Shown: positions 53,284 through 63,231 of the stretch, piece after piece
Position numbering within the stretch: the stretch's first letter is position 1
Layout: every line of letters starts with the position of its first letter
Source: Leucothrix pacifica
GTDB lineage: Bacteria; Pseudomonadota; Gammaproteobacteria; Thiotrichales; Thiotrichaceae
Assembly: GCF_003172875.1 (NCBI RefSeq)
Contig: NZ_QGKM01000036.1
Coordinates: forward strand, 1-64,000
Length of the DNA stretch: 64,000 bases
Direction: 5' to 3'
Made by a program: the position numbers and the translations under genes
Notes under the pieces: model-generated
What the model was told of the DNA's origin: nothing
Databases searched by the model: none
Seen by the model: the letters and a program-made list of their open reading frames with translations, nothing else

Positions 53284-53922
53284 ATGCACAAACTCAATCG
53301 CCCCATCCCGCCTGCTTGCCTAAGCCAATACCAGCACGGCCTTGATAACTGGCGCGCGGTAACACCAGCGCATAAAACCGAAATATGGCTAAAGCTGGAT
53401 GAAATGCAGCAGCAACGCTGTGCCTACTGTGAATGCGCCATTAAAACAAACAGAGAAAACAGTAATTCTCATATAGAGCATTTTCGTCAGCGTAGATCAT
53501 ACCCACAAGGTACATTCCTATGGAGTAATTTGTTCGGTTCTTGCAACCGCGAAGACAGCTGCGGCAAGCATAAAGATGACCTACCGCCTTACGACCATCA
53601 AGATTTAATCAAGATGGATGTGGAAGACCCAGAAACATTTTTAGAATTCTTAGCGGATGGTAATGTAGTGCCCGCCAAAGGGTTAAACCCAGACGACAAA
53701 CATCGTGCAGAAGAAACCATTCGCATTTTTAACTTGAATGGCTCATTGCGCCAAATTCGAGAAACGGCAATTAAAGGCTACATACAAACTGCCGAAGAAC
53801 TTGCCAGCTATGCAGAGGAATTTGACGAAGACGAATGGCTGCCATTACTGCAAGAAGAATTAGACAGCATTAAAAGCTTGCCCTTTACAACAGCCATTAA
53901 GCATACCTTGTTACCCGCGTAA
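53284..53922 (+). CDS. PtuB-like HNH endonuclease (defence operon gene 3)
   Basis: 212 aa. It begins [19 protein letters not shown]. The HNH core shows CAYCEC (zinc Cys pair), [21 protein letters not shown] and [10 protein letters not shown], the set seen in the retron-Ec78/Septu HNH nuclease PtuB. The catalytic His is in IEHF. It follows the ATPase gene by 10 bases. In Septu, PtuA and PtuB form a nuclease complex that is activated on phage infection; the same is likely here, possibly gated by the other operon products. Confidence 0.85.
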   Translation: MHKLNRPIPPACLSQYQHGLDNWRAVTPAHKTEIWLKLDEMQQQRCAYCECAIKTNRENSNSHIEHFRQRRSYPQGTFLWSNLFGSCNREDSCGKHKDDLPPYDHQDLIKMDVEDPETFLEFLADGNVVPAKGLNPDDKHRAEETIRIFNLNGSLRQIRETAIKGYIQTAEELASYAEEFDEDEWLPLLQEELDSIKSLPFTTAIKHTLLPA

Positions 53923-53953
53923 TTGTGGTGGTAAACAGGCTAAAGAGAACACT

Positions 53954-56857
53954 ATGAGCAACACAAAAGAACATAAAATCATCAGCCCCAAAAAACTCAT
54001 CGAAGTGGCCTTGCCATTAGATGATATAAACGCCGCTGCAGCGCGAGAAAAATCCATTCGCCACGGCCATCCAAGCACTCTGCATTTATGGTGGGCACGT
54101 CGCCCATTAGCCGCAGCCAGAGCAGTGATTTTTGCTCAGATGGTGAATGACCCATCGGAGACTGTTCAAGGCGATAAGCGCCTTCGTGAAACTCAGCTAA
54201 AGATCACTAACGAGCGTGAAAAGCTATTCGACATTATTCGCGAGTTGGTCAAGTGGGAAAACACCAATAATGAAGAGGTATTGAATAAAGCGCGTGAAGC
54301 TATTAAAGAAAGCTGGCGCTATACCTGTGCGCTAAACAAAAAACATCCGCAAGCTGATGAGTTATTTAATCCTGAAAAACTGCCCGCGTTTCATGATCCT
54401 TTTGCTGGAGGTGGTGCCATTCCACTTGAAGCGCAGCGCCTCGGTTTGGAAAGTTATGCCAGTGATCTAAACCCGGTTGCAGTCATGATTAATAAAGCCA
54501 TGATTGAGATTCCGCCTAAATTCGCTGGTCAAGCACCCGTAGGGCCGGTTCCAGCGGGTGAAAAGCAAGGCAAACTTGTAGAAGACTGGTCTGGTGCGAA
54601 AGGATTAGCAGAGGATGTTCGCCGTTATGGCTATTGGGTTCGTGAGCAGGCCTTTAAACGTATTGGTCATGCATACCCTCAGGTTTTAGTTACTGAAGGC
54701 ATGGCCTCAGAAAGAGAAGACTTACGTCCCTATGTAGGAGAAAAGCTTACCGTAATAGCGTGGCTTTGGGCTAGAACAGCTAAGAGTCCAAACCCTGCTT
54801 TTAGTCATGTTGACGTACCTTTAGTTTCAAGTTTTGTTGTCTCTGGAAAAAAAGGAAAAGAAGCGTGGGTTGAACCAATAATTTCAGGCGATACTTATCA
54901 ATTTAAAGTTCATACGGGAAAACCTGATGATTTAGCGAAAGTTAAGCTAGGTACGTCCGCAGGAAAATGGAAAGCGTTTAACTGCTTATTGTCAGGATCA
55001 CCAATTTCTTATGATTATCTCAAATCTGAAGGACAGGCAGGAAGAATGGGGGAAAGGCTACTCTCTGTAGTAGCAGAGGGTAAATCCGGCCGCGTATTTA
55101 TTAACCCAACAGATGAAATGGTAAATATTGCAAAAAGTATAACGCCTTCTTGGAAGCCTAGTTTAGATATCAACTATCATCCCCGAGATATCAAAACACA
55201 AATCTATGGAATGACCAAATATGGAGACTTATTCACCAATAGGCAATTAGAAATGTTGACCGTATTCTCTGACCTGGTTGCAGAGGTTAGAGAAAAAGTG
55301 CTTGTTGATTTAGAAAGCCAAAACAACCAGAAAGTAGATGCGCAAAAATACGCCGACGCTATATCGACATACTTGGCATTTATCGTCGAACAAGTTGCTA
55401 ACCATAGCTCTACAATTTGTGGCTGGAATTCAGCAAATACTCAGATGAGGAGCGTTTTTGCTCGCCAAGCCCTGCCTATGAGCTGGGATTATGCGGAGTG
55501 TAACGTCTTTAGTAATTCTTCTGGTAGTTTTAACAATCTATTTGAAAGAATGATAAAAGGGTTCTCTTCATTAGGTGATGGGAAAGTCGGTAATGTTGAG
55601 CAAGCTGATGCTGCATGTCAGAAGATAAGTCAATTTAAAGTTGTTTCGACAGACCCCCCGTATTACGACAATATTGGTTATGCTGACCTCTCTGACTTTT
55701 TTTACGTTTGGATGCGACGATCTTTAAAGTCAATCTACCCAGAACTATTTTCTACATTAGCGGTTCCAAAAACGGAAGAGTTAGTTGCCACTCCATATCG
55801 TCATGGAAGCAAAGAAAAGGCTGATAGTTTTTTCTTAGATGGGATGACCAATGCAATACGATCACTAGCGCAGCAAGCTCATCAAGCATTCCCTGTGTCA
55901 ATTTACTATGCCTTTAAACAGTCCGAAAGTAAGAATGAAGGAACTTCAAGTACTGGCTGGGAGACTTTTTTGGCAGCAATAATTGACGCCGGTTTTACGA
56001 TTGATGGTACTTGGCCAGTTAGAACAGAAAAAGAAGGTCGGGCGATTGGTAATGGTTCAAATGCATTGGCGTCATCAGTTGTTCTTGTTTGTCAGAAAAG
56101 ACAAATTGATACAAATTCGGTATCTAGACGCCAATTCCAACGTGAACTCCGTGAAGAAATGCCCGAAGCCCTTGAAGCGATGATCGGTGGCAGTACTGGC
56201 GCATCGCCTATCGCCCCGGTGGATTTAGCACAAGCCGCTATCGGCCCCGGCATGGCTATCTTTTCAAAATATGAAGCGGTCCTGAATCAAGACGGTAGCA
56301 AAATGAGTGTGCATGATGCGCTTATTTTGATTAACCGCGCCATCACCGATTACCTTAACCCAGACAGCGGTAACTTTGACAACGACACCTTATTCTGTGA
56401 CGACTGGTTCAGCCAATACGGTTGGGGCCAAGGCCAGTTTGGCGAGGCCGATACTCTCGCTCGAGCCAAAGGCACATCGGTTGATGGTGTGCGAGACGCC
56501 GGTGTGATTGAATCCGGCGGCGGTAAAGTACGTCTATTGAAGTGGAGCGAATACCCCACCGATTGGGACCCAAAAACCGACACCCGCACCCCAGTATGGG
56601 AAGCCTGCCACCAGATGATTCGCGTGCTGAATCAACAAGGCGAAGCCGAAGCCGGCAGCCTGTTGGCCAAAATGCCAGAGCGTGGCGAGCAAATTCGACA
56701 GCTGGCCTACCACCTATACACATTGTGTGAACGCAAAAAGTGGGCAGAAGAAGCCCGCGCCTATAACGAATTGATTGGTTCCTGGCACGCCATTGTTGCT
56801 GCTTCACATGAAGTAGGTCATCGCGGTACCCAGTCTGAACTTGGCTTAGATTTTTAA
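53954..56857 (+). CDS. DUF1156 adenine-specific DNA methyltransferase (defence operon gene 4)
   Basis: 967 aa. The DUF1156 start is [25 protein letters not shown], then [14 protein letters not shown]. The SAM site is [28 protein letters not shown] (motif I near 148), and the catalytic motif is DPPY at 567-570, an N6-adenine type. A long region around 230-700 would hold target recognition. Base composition is mosaic: hand-counted 60-base lines give about 62% GC at 54061, 38% at 54841, 27% at 55501 and 65% at 56161. In Hma and DISARM-like systems this methylase marks self DNA. Confidence 0.93.
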   Translation: MSNTKEHKIISPKKLIEVALPLDDINAAAAREKSIRHGHPSTLHLWWARRPLAAARAVIFAQMVNDPSETVQGDKRLRETQLKITNEREKLFDIIRELVKWENTNNEEVLNKAREAIKESWRYTCALNKKHPQADELFNPEKLPAFHDPFAGGGAIPLEAQRLGLESYASDLNPVAVMINKAMIEIPPKFAGQAPVGPVPAGEKQGKLVEDWSGAKGLAEDVRRYGYWVREQAFKRIGHAYPQVLVTEGMASEREDLRPYVGEKLTVIAWLWARTAKSPNPAFSHVDVPLVSSFVVSGKKGKEAWVEPIISGDTYQFKVHTGKPDDLAKVKLGTSAGKWKAFNCLLSGSPISYDYLKSEGQAGRMGERLLSVVAEGKSGRVFINPTDEMVNIAKSITPSWKPSLDINYHPRDIKTQIYGMTKYGDLFTNRQLEMLTVFSDLVAEVREKVLVDLESQNNQKVDAQKYADAISTYLAFIVEQVANHSSTICGWNSANTQMRSVFARQALPMSWDYAECNVFSNSSGSFNNLFERMIKGFSSLGDGKVGNVEQADAACQKISQFKVVSTDPPYYDNIGYADLSDFFYVWMRRSLKSIYPELFSTLAVPKTEELVATPYRHGSKEKADSFFLDGMTNAIRSLAQQAHQAFPVSIYYAFKQSESKNEGTSSTGWETFLAAIIDAGFTIDGTWPVRTEKEGRAIGNGSNALASSVVLVCQKRQIDTNSVSRRQFQRELREEMPEALEAMIGGSTGASPIAPVDLAQAAIGPGMAIFSKYEAVLNQDGSKMSVHDALILINRAITDYLNPDSGNFDNDTLFCDDWFSQYGWGQGQFGEADTLARAKGTSVDGVRDAGVIESGGGKVRLLKWSEYPTDWDPKTDTRTPVWEACHQMIRVLNQQGEAEAGSLLAKMPERGEQIRQLAYHLYTLCERKKWAEEARAYNELIGSWHAIVAASHEVGHRGTQSELGLDF

Positions 56858-56873
56858 GAGGGAGAAAAAAAGA

Positions 56874-59708
56874 ATGAGTTTAAAACCATGGCGTGAAATT
56901 GCCCGCCCTCACAAAGATGTTTTAGAAGGCACTTTTAAGCAATCTGAATTTGCGGCTGATATTTCGCAAGTTGCTTCAGGGACGGCAACCGAAGAATATC
57001 AAGATGCCGAAAAGTTCTTCTCCCGTACCTTTATTACTGAAGGCATGCGCTTACTGTTAATGTCGGTTGCACAGCGCTTAGCGGGCCAAGGTGGTGACCC
57101 GGTCATCCAGCTGCAAACCGCATTTGGTGGTGGTAAAACCCATACCATGTTGGCGGTTTTGCATTTGGCCTCTCGCCAAGTCAGTACCGATAAACTGGAA
57201 GGCATTCCACCTCTATTGGATGAAGCAGGCATCCATGACTTGCCCAGTGCAAAAGTGGCAGTCATTGATGGCATTAAGCTGTCACCTAGCCAGCCACAAC
57301 AACACGGCTCAGGTAAGGAAAAGGTTGCAGCGAACACACTGTGGGGTGAATTAGCTTGGCAACTTCTCGGTGACGAAGGTTATGCCATGGTTGCCCAGAG
57401 CGATGCCGATGGCACATCACCGGGCAAAGAGGTCGTGCGGCAGCTGGTTGAGAAGGCGGCGCCTTGTGTCATTCTCATTGACGAGCTCGTGGCCTTTATT
57501 CGCCAGTTAGAAGTCGGCAAACAATTTAAAGCAGGTACCTTCGATAGTAATATCTCATTTATTCAGGCGCTCACCGAAGCCATGAAAGCGGTCCCCAACG
57601 CGATTCTATTGGCCTCGTTACCGGAGTCTGAATTAGAAGTGGGTGGCACCATGGGCCAACGTGCTCTGGAATCGCTGGAAAAATACTTTGCGCGTGTTGA
57701 ATCGGTTTGGAAGCCTGTTGCCAGTACTGAAGCCTTTGAAATTGTACGCCGCCGTTTGTTTGAATCGGCTGGTGAACGTGCTGAAGTGGAAGGCATTAGT
57801 CGGCAGTTCTCTGATTTCTATCGCACTAATAGTGATAAGTTTCCGTTGGAAACTCAGTCGAATGTGTATTTTGAAAGACTTTGCCAGTCTTACCCCATTC
57901 ACCCAGAAGTGTTTGACCGCTTGTATGAAGACTGGTCGACCCTGGATAAATTCCAGCGCACGCGTGGCGTGTTGCAGTACATGGCCATTGTAATTCACCG
58001 CCTTTGGAATTCAGATAACAAAGACGCGTTGATTATGCCGGGTTCCATTGCCTTGGATGACAGCAATGTGCGTAACAAGAGCATTCACTACTTACCCCAA
58101 GGCTGGGAGCCGGTTCTGGAAAAAGAAGTGGATGGCCCACGCTCAGAGCCCGCTAATATTGATGGCCATGACACCCGATTTGGCAGTGTACAGGCTGCCC
58201 GCCGCGCGATGCGCACCATCTTTTTAGGCAGTGCCCCCTCAAATGCGGAACAAGGTGTTAAAGGCTTAAATCAAGAACATATTTTATTAGGCTGTGCTCA
58301 ACCTGGTCAGACCCTTGGTGTATTTGAAGATGTGCTGAAGCGTTTACGAGATCGTCTTCATTATTTGTATTCAGAGCAAGATCGCTACTATCTGGATACG
58401 CGGCCAAATCTGCGGCGTGAAATGGAAAGCCGAAAGCATAATATTAATGAGTTCCAAGAGCTTCACCCGTTATTAAAAGAGCGTGTAGGAAATGTATTTG
58501 GGCGCAATCACTCCTTTGGCGGGGTTCATGTTTTCACGCCATCGGTAGATGTACCTGATGACTATGGCTCGGGCCCACGCTTAGTAGTGCTACCACCAAA
58601 CGCTGCATACAGCCGAGGTGATGCCAGACAAGCTTATGAGGCTGCTGAAGGGATACTGCGCAACCGAGGTGACCAGCCACGACAAAAGCAAAACCGGTTG
58701 ATTTTCTTTGCTCCGGAATATGATGTGGTTAGCCGTTTAAAAGATGCAGGTAGGACCTATCTTGCTTGGAAGAGTATCGTGTCTGATGTGGCTGATGGGA
58801 AGTTGGATCTAACTGTATCACTGTCCAAGCAGGCTAAGCGCAATATGGATACCGCCGAACAAAGCTTGCATCAAATAGTGCGCGAAACTTACAAGTGGAT
58901 TATTTGTCCAGTTGAAGATTTTGTGCGAGGCAAGCCGAAGCTGACTTGGGAAGCAGTTTCAGTTTCACCTACTGCGCAAAACCTCGTGACTGAAATTGAA
59001 AACACGCTGCGTGAAGAAGAGTGGTTGATTTATGAGTGGAGCCCTATTCATCTGCGTAACACACTTCAGCAGTGGTATTTAAAAGATGATGTCACTGAAG
59101 TAGGTGCATTAAAAGTCTGGCAAGACAGTTGCCATTATTTGTACCTACCTCGCCTTGTGAATGACCAGGTTTTCCAAAATGCGATTACTTCGGGCTTAGA
59201 TAGTGAAGACTACTTTGGTTTTGCTTCGGGTAAAGATGATGATCGTTATTTAGGTTTTGTTTTCGGTCGTGGTTCCATGTCGATTTTGGATGATTCTTCA
59301 TTGTTGATCGAGCGTGAAGCAGCCGCTGCTTACCGAGAGCGAACAAAGCCAGCGCCCCCACCAGCCCCAGTTGGTGGTGGAACTTCACCGTCCCCAGGCG
59401 GTGTTAATGACCCTGGACCTGAAATTGGCCCGACTCCTGGAGGTGGTGGAGGGACTATTCCCACACCGGCAAAAAATAAGAAGCAATTTTACGGCAGTAT
59501 TGAACTCGACCCTGTTAAAGCAAAAATGGATTTTGCGAATATTGTTGACGAAGTGTTGGAACAGTTTACTTCTAAACTGGGTGTTGAGGTTTCAATTTCT
59601 GTTGAGATTCAGGCTAAGTCAAACGAGGGCTTCGACGAGGCGGTAATACGTACTATTTCGGAAAATTGTAATGTTCTTAAATTCAGTCATTCAGAGTTTG
59701 AAGAGTAA
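56874..59708 (+). CDS. DUF499 ATPase (defence operon gene 5)
   Basis: 944 aa. The start [21 protein letters not shown] is typical of DUF499. Walker A is [11 protein letters not shown] (GGGKTH 85-90), Walker [13 protein letters not shown] (D203-E204). A Pro/Gly-rich linker of about 40 residues (about 824-863) separates a final ~80-aa domain. DUF499 ATPases occur next to DUF1156 methylases and helicases in defence loci. It follows the methylase by 16 bases with GGGAGAA as binding site, and ends the operon. Confidence 0.92.
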   Translation: MSLKPWREIARPHKDVLEGTFKQSEFAADISQVASGTATEEYQDAEKFFSRTFITEGMRLLLMSVAQRLAGQGGDPVIQLQTAFGGGKTHTMLAVLHLASRQVSTDKLEGIPPLLDEAGIHDLPSAKVAVIDGIKLSPSQPQQHGSGKEKVAANTLWGELAWQLLGDEGYAMVAQSDADGTSPGKEVVRQLVEKAAPCVILIDELVAFIRQLEVGKQFKAGTFDSNISFIQALTEAMKAVPNAILLASLPESELEVGGTMGQRALESLEKYFARVESVWKPVASTEAFEIVRRRLFESAGERAEVEGISRQFSDFYRTNSDKFPLETQSNVYFERLCQSYPIHPEVFDRLYEDWSTLDKFQRTRGVLQYMAIVIHRLWNSDNKDALIMPGSIALDDSNVRNKSIHYLPQGWEPVLEKEVDGPRSEPANIDGHDTRFGSVQAARRAMRTIFLGSAPSNAEQGVKGLNQEHILLGCAQPGQTLGVFEDVLKRLRDRLHYLYSEQDRYYLDTRPNLRREMESRKHNINEFQELHPLLKERVGNVFGRNHSFGGVHVFTPSVDVPDDYGSGPRLVVLPPNAAYSRGDARQAYEAAEGILRNRGDQPRQKQNRLIFFAPEYDVVSRLKDAGRTYLAWKSIVSDVADGKLDLTVSLSKQAKRNMDTAEQSLHQIVRETYKWIICPVEDFVRGKPKLTWEAVSVSPTAQNLVTEIENTLREEEWLIYEWSPIHLRNTLQQWYLKDDVTEVGALKVWQDSCHYLYLPRLVNDQVFQNAITSGLDSEDYFGFASGKDDDRYLGFVFGRGSMSILDDSSLLIEREAAAAYRERTKPAPPPAPVGGGTSPSPGGVNDPGPEIGPTPGGGGGTIPTPAKNKKQFYGSIELDPVKAKMDFANIVDEVLEQFTSKLGVEVSISVEIQAKSNEGFDEAVIRTISENCNVLKFSHSEFEE

Positions 59709-59805
59709 TGCCGTAGCTACCTAGTAGTATCTTTCATGCACATTATTCGGGCTGGGCTCTCTAAAAAAGAAGAAACAGCCCTCAATCAAAAAAGCAACTT
59801 CATAC

Positions 59806-59844
59806 CCCCCTCTGACAAAGGATAAATATCAAGGTCAGAGGGGG
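59806..59844. terminator. hairpin between convergent DUF499 and ccoG genes
   Basis: CCCCCTCTGAC (59806-59816) pairs with GTCAGAGGGGG (59834-59844) around a 17-base loop. It lies 7 bases past the ccoG stop on the minus strand and about 100 past the DUF499 stop. The T-tract on either side is not immediate. Confidence 0.6.
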
Positions 59845-59850
59845 AGAAAC

Positions 59851-61236
59851 TTACTTCCCCGGCCCAAAGAACCGCGTCTCCTCAACAATTGTATCGCGTG
59901 AATCCCCTTCCAGTTCACTCAGTTTCAAGTGCACCGTCTGACTCATCGCGACTAACTTATCCTTAGGCACCGTTACCTGCGCAGTGACATTCGCGATCTC
60001 ACCCGCCGCAATCACACGGTCATTCAGCACCTTAATCTTGGCATCTGGCAAGCCTTCTACTACCAGCTGATAACGCTGATCAAGATTACCTTTATTCATG
60101 ACTTTCAAGGTGTAAGTATTTTCAACCAGATTACCGGACACCACTTTATACAGAGCGTTGCGGTCACGAATAATATCCATCTGCACAGTACTACGCATAA
60201 ACAGTGCGATCAGGAAGCCTATTGCCAACACACCTAACAACCCTGCATAGATCAATATACGAGGTCGCAGGAAGTTGGTTTTACGCCCTTCCGTATTGGA
60301 TTCTGTGGTGTACTGCACCAGATTTCGCGGCTTACCCACGCTATCCATGACTTCATTGCACACATCAATACAGGCTGCACAGGCAATGCACTCGTATTGT
60401 AAGCCGTTACGAATGTCGATACCGGTTGGGCACACTTGCACACAGAGTCCACAGTCAATACAGTCTCCGGCTTTATTCTCGTTTTCGTTACGCTTTTTGC
60501 CTTTCATGCGCGGCTCACCACGCTTTTCGTCGTAGGCAATAATCAGTGTGTCTTTATCAAACATGGCACTCTGAAAACGCGCATAAGGACACATGTACTG
60601 ACACACTTGCTCACGCAGGAATCCGGCATTACCGTAAGTCGCGAAGCTGTAAAACAGCACCCAGAAGACTTGCCAGGCAGAGGCTTCAAAGGTCCAAAGC
60701 TCTACTGCCAGTTCCTTAATTGGCGAGAAGTAACCCACGAAGGTAAAGCCAGTCCATAGAGCGAACGTTACCCACAGGAATTGCTTGAGAACACGTTTGC
60801 GGATTTTCTCCGGCGTCCACGGTGATTTTGTCAGCTTGATCTGCTTAGCCCGCGAGCCTTCGACCAAACGCTCCATCCAGATGAAGGCGTCCGTCCAGAC
60901 AGTTTGCGGACAGGCATAACCACACCACAAGCGTCCGGCAAGCGCGGTAAAGAAGAACAGCGACAGGCCTGCCATGATCAACAGCAGGGTCAAAAAGAAG
61001 AAATCCTGAGGCCACATAGTGAGGCCAAAGATATGGAATTTACGGGCAGGAAGATCAAACAAGATGGCTTGCCGTCCGTTCCAGGTGATCCACGGCGTGA
61101 TGTAGTAAATACCTAACAACAGCAATAAGGTGATATTCCGCAGGTTCTGGAAGTAACCCTTGGTCTCACGCGGATACACTTTTTCATGCGATTTGTAGAA
61201 TTTAATCGGCTGGGGAGAAGGATTAGCATTGCTCAT
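59851..61236 (-). CDS. ccoG: cytochrome c oxidase accessory protein CcoG
   Basis: 461 aa. Membrane helices near the N-terminus precede CGYACPQTVWTDAF, CQYMCPYARFQ, and two ferredoxin-like clusters (CIDCGLCVQVCP and CIACAACIDVC). The C-terminal Ig-like domain ends the protein. CcoG reduces or supplies copper for cbb3 oxidase assembly. It overlaps the small membrane gene upstream by 4 bases and ends the cco operon. Confidence 0.96.
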   Translation of the reverse strand: MSNANPSPQPIKFYKSHEKVYPRETKGYFQNLRNITLLLLLGIYYITPWITWNGRQAILFDLPARKFHIFGLTMWPQDFFFLTLLLIMAGLSLFFFTALAGRLWCGYACPQTVWTDAFIWMERLVEGSRAKQIKLTKSPWTPEKIRKRVLKQFLWVTFALWTGFTFVGYFSPIKELAVELWTFEASAWQVFWVLFYSFATYGNAGFLREQVCQYMCPYARFQSAMFDKDTLIIAYDEKRGEPRMKGKKRNENENKAGDCIDCGLCVQVCPTGIDIRNGLQYECIACAACIDVCNEVMDSVGKPRNLVQYTTESNTEGRKTNFLRPRILIYAGLLGVLAIGFLIALFMRSTVQMDIIRDRNALYKVVSGNLVENTYTLKVMNKGNLDQRYQLVVEGLPDAKIKVLNDRVIAAGEIANVTAQVTVPKDKLVAMSQTVHLKLSELEGDSRDTIVEETRFFGPGK

Positions 61237-61565
61237 GATGCGTCCTCCTCACTCTCCAACTGACTATTGCGTGCTTCGCGCTCACGCAACAGTGCAGCCG
61301 AGCGCTCTGGCAGGTGGATTAACCACGCGACCATTGCACCGGTTGCACTGGTAAGTCCCCAAAACAGGAAGAACCCAATGCTGTAACTTGTTGTGCGACT
61401 CCAATCCAGCGGATACGTGGCACTTTCCACTATTACCAACGGATCGAAAGTTGCAAAAAACAGTGCGGTGGCGACCGCAGCGGCAACAAATGACACCCAG
61501 ACCACAACTCCTATTCGGCGATATAGCTCATGGTGAGGATGCTTACTTTCAGACAAGGGGCTCAT
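61233..61565 (-). CDS. two-helix membrane protein in the cco operon
   Basis: 110 aa. Transmembrane helices at about 19-40 (IGVVVWVSFVAAAVATALFF) and 63-85 (IGFFLFWGLTSATGAMVAWL) flank a short loop. It is between ccoP and ccoG with GGGAGAA upstream and overlaps ccoG by 4 bases. It is not FixH: there is no PWYR motif. Function is unknown, probably in cbb3 assembly or stability given its place. Confidence 0.75.
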   Translation of the reverse strand: MSPLSESKHPHHELYRRIGVVVWVSFVAAAVATALFFATFDPLVIVESATYPLDWSRTTSYSIGFFLFWGLTSATGAMVAWLIHLPERSAALLREREARNSQLESEEDAS

Positions 61566-61578
61566 TCTATTCTCCCAA

Positions 61579-62457
61579 TTACTTGGACAGGGACATTACA
61601 TAGGCGGTTAACAAACGAGTCTCTGCTTTAGTCAGCAGGTTCTCGTGTGCGGGCATCTGACCCTGACGACCTTCACGGATTACATCCTGAATGTCTGCCA
61701 GCTCAGAGCCATGTAACCAGATATCATCGGTCAGATTCGGTGCACCCAAGGCGTGCATACCTTTTGCATCTGGTCCGTGACAGGCGATACAAGTAGCAAA
61801 TAAGGCTTCACCTTTCTTTGCTTCCTCGGCATCCGCTTCTGCTTCACGGCCACTTAATGTCAGCACGTAATTTGAAACCTGAACGATTTGTACATCACTC
61901 AAGCCCAACTTAGGCATCACACCCGCGCGACCTTTTACAATGGAGTGCTCGATTTGCTCTGGAGAGTTACCATATAACCAATCGTTATCGGTCAGGTTCG
62001 GGAAGCCTTTAGCACCCTGAGCCGCAGAACCGTGACAGCTTGCGCAGTTGTTTGAGAACAAACGACTTGCAGTTCCCATCGCCTTTTCATTTTTTGCCAG
62101 ATCAGTCAGTTCCAGATCCGCAAACTTTTCAAAAGCAACCTTTTGGCGATCAATCATATCCTCACGGGCTTCTTCAAACTGCGACATTTGCGTCCACTTC
62201 AAAGCACCTTTGTAGTTACCTAGGCCCGGATACCAGTACAGGTAAATGATCGCCATACCAATGGTAATCACGAACAACCACAACCACCATTTAGGCAAAG
62301 GATTATTATACTCCTGGAGTGTTTCATCCCAGACATGACCGGTGGTTGATTCTTCGTCTTTACCGTTCGACTGGCTGGTGGCAAACAACAACCACGCAAC
62401 ACCGACAATATTTCCCACCACTAAAATGATGACATACCAACTCCAACCGTCAGTCAT
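61579..62457 (-). CDS. ccoP: cbb3 oxidase diheme subunit CcoP
   Basis: 292 aa from the ATG at 62457 (MTDGWSWYVIILVVGN). It overlaps ccoQ by 8 bases. N-terminal membrane helices (including NPLPKWWLWLFVITIGMAII) precede two c-heme motifs, CASCHG and CIACHG. It takes electrons from the bc1/c pool to the CcoO/CcoN core. The frame start upstream (62490) is rejected because it would intrude into ccoQ. Confidence 0.96.
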   Translation of the reverse strand: MTDGWSWYVIILVVGNIVGVAWLLFATSQSNGKDEESTTGHVWDETLQEYNNPLPKWWLWLFVITIGMAIIYLYWYPGLGNYKGALKWTQMSQFEEAREDMIDRQKVAFEKFADLELTDLAKNEKAMGTASRLFSNNCASCHGSAAQGAKGFPNLTDNDWLYGNSPEQIEHSIVKGRAGVMPKLGLSDVQIVQVSNYVLTLSGREAEADAEEAKKGEALFATCIACHGPDAKGMHALGAPNLTDDIWLHGSELADIQDVIREGRQGQMPAHENLLTKAETRLLTAYVMSLSK

Positions 62458-62614
62458 GGCTAGTCTCCTTCTTTTCTGGTGCATTTTCATTCAGGGGCAT
62501 CTGCGCCATCTCATCAAATGCTGCTTTGTTACGTTTGCTGTAAGCCCAGAACACGATTCCGAGGAATACAACGATCAAAATACCGGTCATTACACCGCTG
62601 AAGGTTCCGCTCAT
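62450..62614 (-). CDS. ccoQ: cbb3 oxidase small subunit CcoQ
   Basis: 54 aa read by hand: MSGTFSGVMTGILIVVFLGI, VFWAYSKRNKAAFDEMAQMPL, then a charged tail. One transmembrane helix and FWAYSKRNKAAFDEMA are the CcoQ (FixQ) signature. Its ATG overlaps the ccoO stop (ATGA at 62614-62611) and its end overlaps ccoP, so translation is coupled through the three genes. Confidence 0.93.
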   Translation of the reverse strand: MSGTFSGVMTGILIVVFLGIVFWAYSKRNKAAFDEMAQMPLNENAPEKKETSHD

Positions 62615-63231
62615 TTCTGATCCCTCCCGTTATTGGCAACACCCAGGAATTGCAGATATGCAATCAAGGCATCCATCTCTGTCACGCCCTTCACTTTCTC
62701 AGCAGCACCATCAATCTGCTCCTGTGTGTAAGGATGTCCCAACATAGTGAGCACATTCATTTTGGTGGTGATCAGATCACCATCCAGCTCGCGCTCAGCT
62801 AACCATGGGAAACCAGGCATGTTTGACTCTGGTACCAAGTCGCGTGGATTCATCAGGTGTAAGCGATGCCATTCATCCGTATAACGACCACCCACACGGG
62901 CTAAGTCAGGGCCGGTACGCTTAGATCCCCACTGGAAAGGACGGTCATACACCGACTCACCCGCCACCGATGCAGGGCCATAACGCAAGCTCTCAGACAC
63001 AAATGGACGAACCATTTGTGAGTGACAGTTGTAGCAACCTTCTTTGACGTAAATATCACGACCAGCCAGTTCCACTGCAGGATAAGGCACTACCCCTTCA
63101 GCCGGCTCTGTGGTTTGTGCCTGATACATTAGCGGCACAATTTCCGCCATTCCCGCGACGCTGATGACCAGTGCAATCAACACACCCATCACGCCAACAT
63201 TGCGTTCTATAAAATCATGTTTAATCATCAT
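62611..63231 (-). CDS. ccoO: cbb3 oxidase monoheme subunit CcoO
   Basis: 206 aa. One N-terminal membrane helix is followed by the periplasmic c-type domain with GCYNCHSQMVRPFVSE. It begins at ATG 63231, sharing a base with the ccoN stop. CcoO passes electrons from CcoP to the heme b/CuB core of CcoN. Confidence 0.96.
   Translation of the reverse strand: MMIKHDFIERNVGVMGVLIALVISVAGMAEIVPLMYQAQTTEPAEGVVPYPAVELAGRDIYVKEGCYNCHSQMVRPFVSESLRYGPASVAGESVYDRPFQWGSKRTGPDLARVGGRYTDEWHRLHLMNPRDLVPESNMPGFPWLAERELDGDLITTKMNVLTMLGHPYTQEQIDGAAEKVKGVTEMDALIAYLQFLGVANNGRDQK

Noticed and set aside
48035-53922. Retron-Ec78-type system
   Set aside because: PtuA- and PtuB-like genes are present, but no reverse transcriptase frame or msr/msd-like structure was seen; the pair is better described as Septu-like inside a larger operon.
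59821-59836. FNR-like sequence GATAAATATCAAGG near ccoG
   Set aside because: Only one good half-site, and it lies in the loop of a hairpin downstream of both convergent genes, so it is not in a promoter.
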